From Anaerolineales bacterium (GTDB taxonomy: Bacteria; Chloroflexota; Anaerolineae; Anaerolineales; Villigracilaceae), in assembly GCA_016789205.1 (NCBI GenBank), contig JAEURF010000054.1, forward strand, positions 1-8,845: DNA of 8,845 nucleotides. The letters run 5' to 3'. The position numbers were made by a program, and so were the translations under genes. Positions 1-5,298 of the stretch are shown one piece after another; positions within the stretch are counted from its first letter, which is position 1, and every line of letters starts with the position of its first letter. Under the pieces are notes generated by a model. The model did not search any database, had not been told where the DNA came from, and saw only the letters and a list, made by a program, of their open reading frames with translations.

Positions 1-576
1 GAAGAGATTGGCGTCTTCATGCGCGTTTCTATGTCGGTAGGGATTGCGTTGGCATTTCCATACATTGCGTTTGAAATTTGGTATTTCGCCGCGCCGGGCT
101 TGAATCCGCGTGAAAAGAAGATGGGCTTAGCAGGGATTCCATTTGCGACAATTCTTTTTTTAATTGGCATGGCGTTTACATTTTATGTCTTACTGCCTGC
201 CGCACTTCCGTTTTTAGGCGGCTTTACTGAAATCGCACAATTTTGGACAGCGCGTGAATACTTTACATTTGTGACTGGCTTGATGGTTTGGATTGGTATC
301 TTTTTTGAATTTCCGCTAGTGATTTATGTGTTGAGTTCTATGGGATTAATCAAGCCACAAATTTTGTCAGAGCAATGGAGAATAGCCATTGTGATTATTG
401 CTATTCTTGCCGCCGCCATTACACCCACTGTTGACCCGGTCAATATGGGTTTGGTAATGCTTCCGATGACTTTGTTATACTTTGTAAGTATCGGCTTGAG
501 TTATATCGCCTACGCCGGGCGCAAGCAAGCAGATGTTGAAGTTCAAGAAAATGTCACAGACGATGGAGCAGGTTGA
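1..576 (+). CDS. tatC: Sec-independent protein translocase TatC (5' end missing)
   Basis: TatC is the polytopic receptor of the twin-arginine translocase; it binds RR signal peptides of folded proteins and recruits TatA. The frame is open from base 1, so the start lies left of the window; 191 residues remain of a family usually around 250. Residues are counted from base 1. The conserved cytoplasmic loop between the second and third membrane segments is present: F29, P32-G33-L34 and E38 match E. coli F94, the PAL/PGL motif and E103 (same nine-residue F-to-E spacing). The remaining membrane segments run about 11-30, 46-68, 85-107, 123-140 and 147-166. The TP-x-x-DP motif before the last segment is present (D145, matching E. 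coli D211). The residue four after it, usually Gln (E. coli Q215), is Met149, with Asn148 next to it. The tail is short, acidic and cytoplasmic. Any tatA/tatB would have to lie upstream or elsewhere. Identification is secure. Confidence 0.95.
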   Translation, partial: EEIGVFMRVSMSVGIALAFPYIAFEIWYFAAPGLNPREKKMGLAGIPFATILFLIGMAFTFYVLLPAALPFLGGFTEIAQFWTAREYFTFVTGLMVWIGIFFEFPLVIYVLSSMGLIKPQILSEQWRIAIVIIAILAAAITPTVDPVNMGLVMLPMTLLYFVSIGLSYIAYAGRKQADVEVQENVTDDGAG

Positions 577-609
577 ACCGTAGTCTGAGGCGTTTTTTGT
601 AAAGTCGGA

Positions 610-662
610 GTGCGTCGCACAATAAAAATTGTGAGTTCATCAAAATAAAAAGTGCGACGCAC
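610..662. repeat. pair of 11-bp palindromes 42 bp apart, also an inverted repeat
   Basis: GTGCGTCGCAC (610-620) and GTGCGACGCAC (652-662) are exact reverse complements, so together they could form an 11-bp stem over a 31-nt AT-rich loop. Each arm is also a perfect 5+1+5 palindrome. The arm centres (615 and 657) are 42 bp apart, about four turns of B-DNA. The pair lies between the tatC stop and the ribosome binding site of the lipoprotein gene. It could be a REP-like dispersed repeat, a pair of operator sites, or a stem acting on the tatC transcript; no run of T follows the right arm, so it is not a classical terminator. I saw no other copy in the window. Confidence 0.7.
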
Positions 663-678
663 CTATGTAAAAGTTTTC

Positions 679-683
679 AGGAG
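679..683 (+). promoter_or_regulatory. ribosome binding site of the lipoprotein gene
   Basis: AGGAG lies 6 nt before the ATG at 690. The strong match and good spacing fix the start of the 842-residue lipoprotein. Confidence 0.8.
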
Positions 684-689
684 AAGAGC

Positions 690-3218
690 ATGAACGGGAA
701 ATTTATCATCACGCGCCGAATTGTCAGCACAATGCTTGTGTTTGCTTTTTTTGTGCAGGCTTGTACATTTTCGTTATTTAATCTTCCGTCTCTACCTACA
801 CAACCTACATCTGTACCGGGTGTCGTGATTCCAACATCTACGCCTTATCCAGTTGCGCAAACTACCTTTGTAGTGACATTGCCTGAGCCGCTTCAAGCAA
901 ACGAAACGCTGGTGATTGTCATTATGGACGAAGTGACCGGGCTGACCTTAAATGCTCAGCAATATCCAATGAGCCCGAGAGATACACTGACTTATACGGC
1001 AACGCTCCCGATTGTTTTTAACTCCATCGTTAAGTATCGCTACATTCGGCAGGGACCTGCCTTAGTATTTGAAGATACAAGTTTAGGCACAGCCATTCGC
1101 TATCGTTTGCATCTTGCGAATGGACCAAGTGAAGTGCAAGATATTATTGCTGATTGGGGTGATAAAAGTTATACCCGCCCAACGGGTTCCATATTGGGTC
1201 AAATTTATAATTCAGATACAAACACGCCTTTGCCGAATATTCTTGTCAGCGCTGGTGGTGTGCAATATATTACCGATTCACTGGGTCGCTTTGAGTTGAG
1301 TGGCTTACCGGTTGGCACGCATCAACTGGTTGCATATAGTTTAGACGGTTTGTATTTACCATTTCAACAAGGCGCTGTCGTTGCGGAAAATACAGCCACG
1401 CTTGTGGATTTACGCATTAAACCATCACGCCTCGTCAATGTCACTTTTCTTGTTTCTATTCCACCTGATACTGTGCCCGGTGTACCCGTACGCTTGGCGG
1501 GCAATATTTTACAATTGGGTAATACCTTTGCAGATTTATCCGGCGGTATCAGCACAGTGGCAGACCGTATGCCTATTTTGAATCTGCAATCAGACGGGAG
1601 ATATGCAGTCACATTAGGTTTGCCTGTTGGCACTTACATTCAATATAAATATTCATTGGGTGATGGTTTTTGGAATGCCGAACATAAAGAAGATGGTGCT
1701 TGGGTCTTGCGAGAATTTATTGTGCCAGAAAATGACGTTACGCTTCAAGACGCAGTGGCGACTTGGGTAACCACCCGCAACTCTGCGCCAATTCTTTTTG
1801 AGACTAGCGTGCCATCCGTCACCCCGCCCGGTGATATTGTTTATATTCAATTCAAAACATTTAGTTGGTTAGAACCTATTCCAATGTGGCCCCTCGGTAA
1901 TAATCGCTGGGCATATAAGTTATATGGTCCACTAAACTTTTTAGGCTCATTTGCATATCGCTATTGTCGTAACGGTCAATGTGGCAGTGCCGATGATAAT
2001 CAAACCGTCGGCATAGACCCGCCTGGGCGTTTAGCCTCAACCAGTTTGCTTGGGCAAGATATTCAAGATACAGTCAACTCATGGAAGTGGTTTGAAAACC
2101 CCGAACCTGTTTCACTCGTCGGCGCAACCATCAATCCGCGTTCGGTTGGGTTTGTAGCAGGCGTTGAATATCAATCTACATATCGCCCAAATTTTTCTTA
2201 CTTTGTGCCACAAACATTCGCAAATACAAAAGCCATCGGCTCAAACCTTGCAGTGCTAACACCAAGTTGGACGTACACAAACATTTCACCATTAAGATTT
2301 TCAACATCACCGGGCAATGACCCATTTTGGATTGACAGTGCAATTATGGTTTCACAAGCCCGCGCCTTGGGATTAAATGTTGCGATTTTTCCAACGCCTC
2401 ACTTCCCGCCGACAACTGATTCAACAACTTCAGCATCTACTAGCTTTTGGCTAAATGCCCCGCGTGACGCAAGTTGGTGGCAAACATGGTTTACACGTTA
2501 TCGCGCGTTCGCAGTCAACTATGCCGACCTTGCCACACAAACTGGCGCGCAATTCTTAATCCTCGGTGGAGATTGGGTCACACCCGCTTTACCCGCTGGC
2601 ACCCTGCCGAATGGTCAGCCATCAAATGTCCCCGCAGATGTGGAAGCGCAATGGAAAGCCATTATCCAAGATGTGCGTTCACATTTTAGAGGTCAAGTGT
2701 TTTGGGCAATGCCATATACAAAATCCAATTTGCAAACACCGGTTAATTTCCTGACCGATGTAGATGGCATTTATTTGTTATGGTCTATTCCGCTGACAAC
2801 CAATCAAACCGCTACCAAAGCCGACCTAGCAAATGAAGCTGGGCGTTTGTTGGATAATGAAGTTGCACCGTTGGTGTCGTTATTAAATAAACCAGTGATT
2901 CTGGCTGTTGCTTATCCATCCGCGGCAGGTGCGCCAAGCGGATGTATTCCCAATGGTGCTGGCGGTTGTGCCGATTTTTCTTCGTTATCACAGCCTGCGG
3001 TTGACAATGCCTCTGTCAGTTTGAATTTACAGACGCAAGCCGATATTTACGAAGCTATGCTAACCGCCGTGAATGCACGTTCATGGATTTCAGGTTTCAT
3101 CAGTCGCGGTTATTTTATGCCGGTGGCTTTACAAGATAAATCCACATCGATTCACAGCAAACCCGCGGCTGATATATTTTGGTATTGGTTCCCGCGCTTG
3201 TTAGGGACAGTGCCTTAA
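690..3218 (+). CDS. lipoprotein with three beta-sandwich modules and a degenerate GH113-like TIM barrel
   Basis: Probable extracytoplasmic carbohydrate-binding or surface lipoprotein. Residues 11-24 form a hydrophobic signal ending in the lipobox V-Q-A-C25, preceded by R9-R10; a Pro/Thr/Ser-rich linker follows (26-57). Three beta-sandwich modules (about 58-157, 249-360, 367-467) share a Y-x-Y strand (Y116, Y319, Y423) and an end motif [VLI]-Q-D-x-[IV]-x-x-W (W156, W359, W465), with 38-40 residues between; they resemble CBM20-type starch-binding folds. A carboxypeptidase-regulatory-like domain (about 166-243) sits between modules one and two. Residues 485-842 show eight strands of a barrel like GH113 mannanases (for example the W-x-x-W-F-x-x-Y helix at 597-604). 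The strand-4 site reads GGD628W rather than ending in Glu, and strand 7 reads LAVAYPS (738-744) with no Glu, so hydrolysis of the GH113 kind is doubtful. C426/C431 and C752/C760 may form disulfides. Its start is set by AGGAG 6 nt upstream. Function unproven. Confidence 0.85.
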   Translation: MNGKFIITRRIVSTMLVFAFFVQACTFSLFNLPSLPTQPTSVPGVVIPTSTPYPVAQTTFVVTLPEPLQANETLVIVIMDEVTGLTLNAQQYPMSPRDTLTYTATLPIVFNSIVKYRYIRQGPALVFEDTSLGTAIRYRLHLANGPSEVQDIIADWGDKSYTRPTGSILGQIYNSDTNTPLPNILVSAGGVQYITDSLGRFELSGLPVGTHQLVAYSLDGLYLPFQQGAVVAENTATLVDLRIKPSRLVNVTFLVSIPPDTVPGVPVRLAGNILQLGNTFADLSGGISTVADRMPILNLQSDGRYAVTLGLPVGTYIQYKYSLGDGFWNAEHKEDGAWVLREFIVPENDVTLQDAVATWVTTRNSAPILFETSVPSVTPPGDIVYIQFKTFSWLEPIPMWPLGNNRWAYKLYGPLNFLGSFAYRYCRNGQCGSADDNQTVGIDPPGRLASTSLLGQDIQDTVNSWKWFENPEPVSLVGATINPRSVGFVAGVEYQSTYRPNFSYFVPQTFANTKAIGSNLAVLTPSWTYTNISPLRFSTSPGNDPFWIDSAIMVSQARALGLNVAIFPTPHFPPTTDSTTSASTSFWLNAPRDASWWQTWFTRYRAFAVNYADLATQTGAQFLILGGDWVTPALPAGTLPNGQPSNVPADVEAQWKAIIQDVRSHFRGQVFWAMPYTKSNLQTPVNFLTDVDGIYLLWSIPLTTNQTATKADLANEAGRLLDNEVAPLVSLLNKPVILAVAYPSAAGAPSGCIPNGAGGCADFSSLSQPAVDNASVSLNLQTQADIYEAMLTAVNARSWISGFISRGYFMPVALQDKSTSIHSKPAADIFWYWFPRLLGTVP

Positions 3219-3227
3219 CCATTAAGG
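3213..3227. other. palindrome spanning two convergent stop codons
   Basis: CCTTAA-CCA-TTAAGG is a 6-bp stem with a 3-nt spacer. The TAA of the lipoprotein gene (3216-3218) and the TAA of the glycosyltransferase gene on the other strand (3222-3224) lie in opposite arms, because both proteins end in Pro (CCT) then TAA. Only 3 nt separate the genes. The stem is short and has no T-run, so I do not call it a terminator; the two transcripts probably overlap at their 3' ends. Confidence 0.6.
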
Positions 3228-5216
3228 GATTTGATACAAAATATATTCTTCTGTGCGGTTGATTTCAATCAGCATTTGTCGTAATTCATCAAAGCGTGGA
3301 GACAAATGCTGATTTTCTTTTTCAGAGTCAAACAGATACATTCGGATTAAAATATGAGTGTAGCCTGCTTGCTTCCATGCTGACATCAATTCTTCATTTG
3401 TTGGATATAAATAAAAACTGTGAGCAACATGGTCATTATTTGGGTCAGCAACGACCAAGCGATTAATGCCGTAACTGCGCGGTTCATTGATTAGGTAAAT
3501 ATAAGCATCTGGCGGAGTTTGCTCCGCTAATGATAATAGCTGAGCATAACTTGGGTTGAATCTTTGAGTATAAGCCTGACGAGATTCAATTCCAATTGCC
3601 GCCATAATAGGGTTACGAACCAATACGAGCAATGTAAAATCTAAAGTAAATACAAAAATGGTTAATGCCATTAAAGTTGAAAACACAAATTTCAACTTGA
3701 GTTTAGGTGTTTGAAAAGATTCCAAATGCAAGATACTTTTGCCGAATAAAGGCAATAATGTGATTAAGCCCGGAAACAATAAACGCGTTTGCACCAAATT
3801 GCTGGTTTGCATTACCCCAATAACCCATAAGGAAATACTGAGAAAACCAAATAAAACGAAAACAAATACATTTCCTGATTTTTTATCAAGGGTTTTGTAA
3901 ATTTTCCAAAGCACAGACAAAAATAAGGGGAGCAAAATAATGTAAAACGGTCCAATCCGTCCGTCAAAAAAAGTTTCATCACGCAAGCCGAGTGTAGTAG
4001 AAAGTGGAAGCAAGAATAGCTCAACCAAGTCCAAGCCGATGCCTGTGCCTGTGTTTGCATACCAGTCAGCACGGAATGTATCCCAATACGGTCCGCCGAA
4101 AACAAAAGGATAAAATGGGTTCTTGGTCCAAATCAAATTTCGCAGATACCAGATTCCACCGGAAAGTAAGGCAAAGCCGACAAATGTCCCTAAATTTTTA
4201 TGTAATTGCTTAATCTCACTTCTTAACCGCCAAATTAAAATAATGCACCCTGCAATGGGTAAAGCCAAAGATGTATATTTGATGCCAACTGCAAAGCCGC
4301 AAAATATTCCAGCGATGATTAACCAAGCAGTGCTGGAAGAATCTTTACTCCATTTTGTTAGAGCAAACAAAGTGCCAAGCGTATAAAACGTTAAGCCGAA
4401 ATCAGTATATGCCCACGCCGCCACCCAAGGGATAGATGGCATACTGATAAACATAGCCACACTCCACCAGGCGGCACGGAAGCCAAAGAGTTCTTGAGTC
4501 CACCCGAAGAGAATGCCAAAACATAGCAGAGCAAATGTCCCGTGAAGCAGTTGAGGCGTTGAGTCTAAATGAAATGCCAAAGGAAAGACGAACATCCCTT
4601 CCAATAAAGAGGGATACCAATATGGGTGCAAATCTACAAGTTGAACGCCACCATCTCTCAGCCACCAAGCAGGGACAGTTAAGTGATAGAGCAAACCATC
4701 AAAGGCTTCAATCGGTGGAGCAAGTGCAAGTAGAAATGAAAAAATAAATATGATGATGAATAAAATCGGTACCCAGCGCGGGGAATATTTTATAGAGCGG
4801 AATAATATTTCAAAAGAAGATTGGAAATCTTTTTTGATAATGGATATATACATACGCCATGTCATGTAAAAAACAATTATTAATATAGCAAGTAAAAACC
4901 ATTGATTCCCCAAGTCTGTTACTGCAAATACAAAACCAAGCAAGCCAAAAAGACCCATACCAAAACCTGTTGAAAAAATAATTCGCTGATATGGGGAAAT
5001 TGAATCAATTTTTATGAATCTATCAAATATAAAATAACCCAAACCGATTGAGCTGAACACAAACAAAATCCAGATTGAAAGCGTACTTGCAAGCCTGCCC
5101 AAGCCGTGAACGACATTCCCCCAAACAGGTTTTTGAACGACAAAAAATACTGCCAGTAAAACTGTCAGCCATAAGATAAAGAAAGTAGAAATAAAAAAGC
5201 GCGATTTTGTATTCAT
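3222..5216 (-). CDS. GT-C fold membrane glycosyltransferase (GT39/ArnT-like)
   Basis: Probable polyprenyl-phosphate-sugar-dependent glycosyltransferase acting on the outer face of the membrane, in the PMT/ArnT-like superfamily. The 664 residues hold about a dozen hydrophobic segments between 8 and 533, then a soluble extracytoplasmic C-terminal domain (about 540-664). The first large outer loop after the segment at 149-166 carries the acidic pair E170 and D173 followed by Y177-H178-L179, where GT-C enzymes place their catalytic Asp. Other family-like features are G311-I-K313-Y in a mid-protein segment, R359-N360 with N366-P-F-Y-P, and R478 in a TRLLFPG stretch before the last segments. ATG at 5216 is preceded by GGTGA with a 4-nt spacer. 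The gene stands alone: convergent with the lipoprotein gene and divergent from the acylase gene. Donor and acceptor (protein, lipid or glycan) cannot be read from the sequence. The fold is fairly sure, the substrate unknown. Confidence 0.8.
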   Translation of the reverse strand: MNTKSRFFISTFFILWLTVLLAVFFVVQKPVWGNVVHGLGRLASTLSIWILFVFSSIGLGYFIFDRFIKIDSISPYQRIIFSTGFGMGLFGLLGFVFAVTDLGNQWFLLAILIIVFYMTWRMYISIIKKDFQSSFEILFRSIKYSPRWVPILFIIIFIFSFLLALAPPIEAFDGLLYHLTVPAWWLRDGGVQLVDLHPYWYPSLLEGMFVFPLAFHLDSTPQLLHGTFALLCFGILFGWTQELFGFRAAWWSVAMFISMPSIPWVAAWAYTDFGLTFYTLGTLFALTKWSKDSSSTAWLIIAGIFCGFAVGIKYTSLALPIAGCIILIWRLRSEIKQLHKNLGTFVGFALLSGGIWYLRNLIWTKNPFYPFVFGGPYWDTFRADWYANTGTGIGLDLVELFLLPLSTTLGLRDETFFDGRIGPFYIILLPLFLSVLWKIYKTLDKKSGNVFVFVLFGFLSISLWVIGVMQTSNLVQTRLLFPGLITLLPLFGKSILHLESFQTPKLKLKFVFSTLMALTIFVFTLDFTLLVLVRNPIMAAIGIESRQAYTQRFNPSYAQLLSLAEQTPPDAYIYLINEPRSYGINRLVVADPNNDHVAHSFYLYPTNEELMSAWKQAGYTHILIRMYLFDSEKENQHLSPRFDELRQMLIEINRTEEYILYQIP

Positions 5217-5298
5217 AATTTCACCAGAAAGCCTTTACAAATTTTTGATATACTGCTTTCGGTTCGTGCATCATATCATACTCAATTTCGGAGGCTTT
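5217..5298. promoter_or_regulatory. divergent intergenic region with an extended -10 candidate
   Basis: These 82 bp separate the glycosyltransferase (-) and acylase (+) start codons, so promoters for both should lie here. For the acylase, TGATATACT (5246-5254) matches an extended -10 (TGn plus TATACT), although the hexamer 17 bp upstream is a poor -35. It would place the transcript start near 5261, about 38 nt before the ATG. For the minus strand only a weak TATGAT (complement of 5270-5275 or 5275-5280) is visible. These are pattern matches only. Confidence 0.4.
5290..5294 (+). promoter_or_regulatory. ribosome binding site fixing the acylase start
   Basis: GGAGG stands 4 nt before the ATG at 5299. 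It favours this ATG over the in-frame TTG at 5245, which would add 18 residues ahead of the membrane anchor and would lie upstream of the candidate transcription start. Confidence 0.8.

Noticed and set aside
618..633. small hairpin CACAAT-AAAA-ATTGTG as a tatC terminator
   Set aside because: Only 6 bp, AT-rich, no following T-run, and it shares bases with the stronger 11-bp palindrome.
3812..4105. 97-codon minus-strand open frame
   Set aside because: Same-strand shadow in another frame of the glycosyltransferase gene, without its own start context.
4123..4386. 87-codon plus-strand open frame, and similar ones at 4004 and 4535
   Set aside because: Antisense to the glycosyltransferase membrane region, with no ribosome binding site or recognisable product.
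5245..5298. TTG start giving an 18-residue N-terminal extension of the acylase
   Set aside because: The ATG at 5299 has GGAGG in front of it and begins directly before the membrane anchor; the extension is not signal-like and overlaps the candidate promoter.
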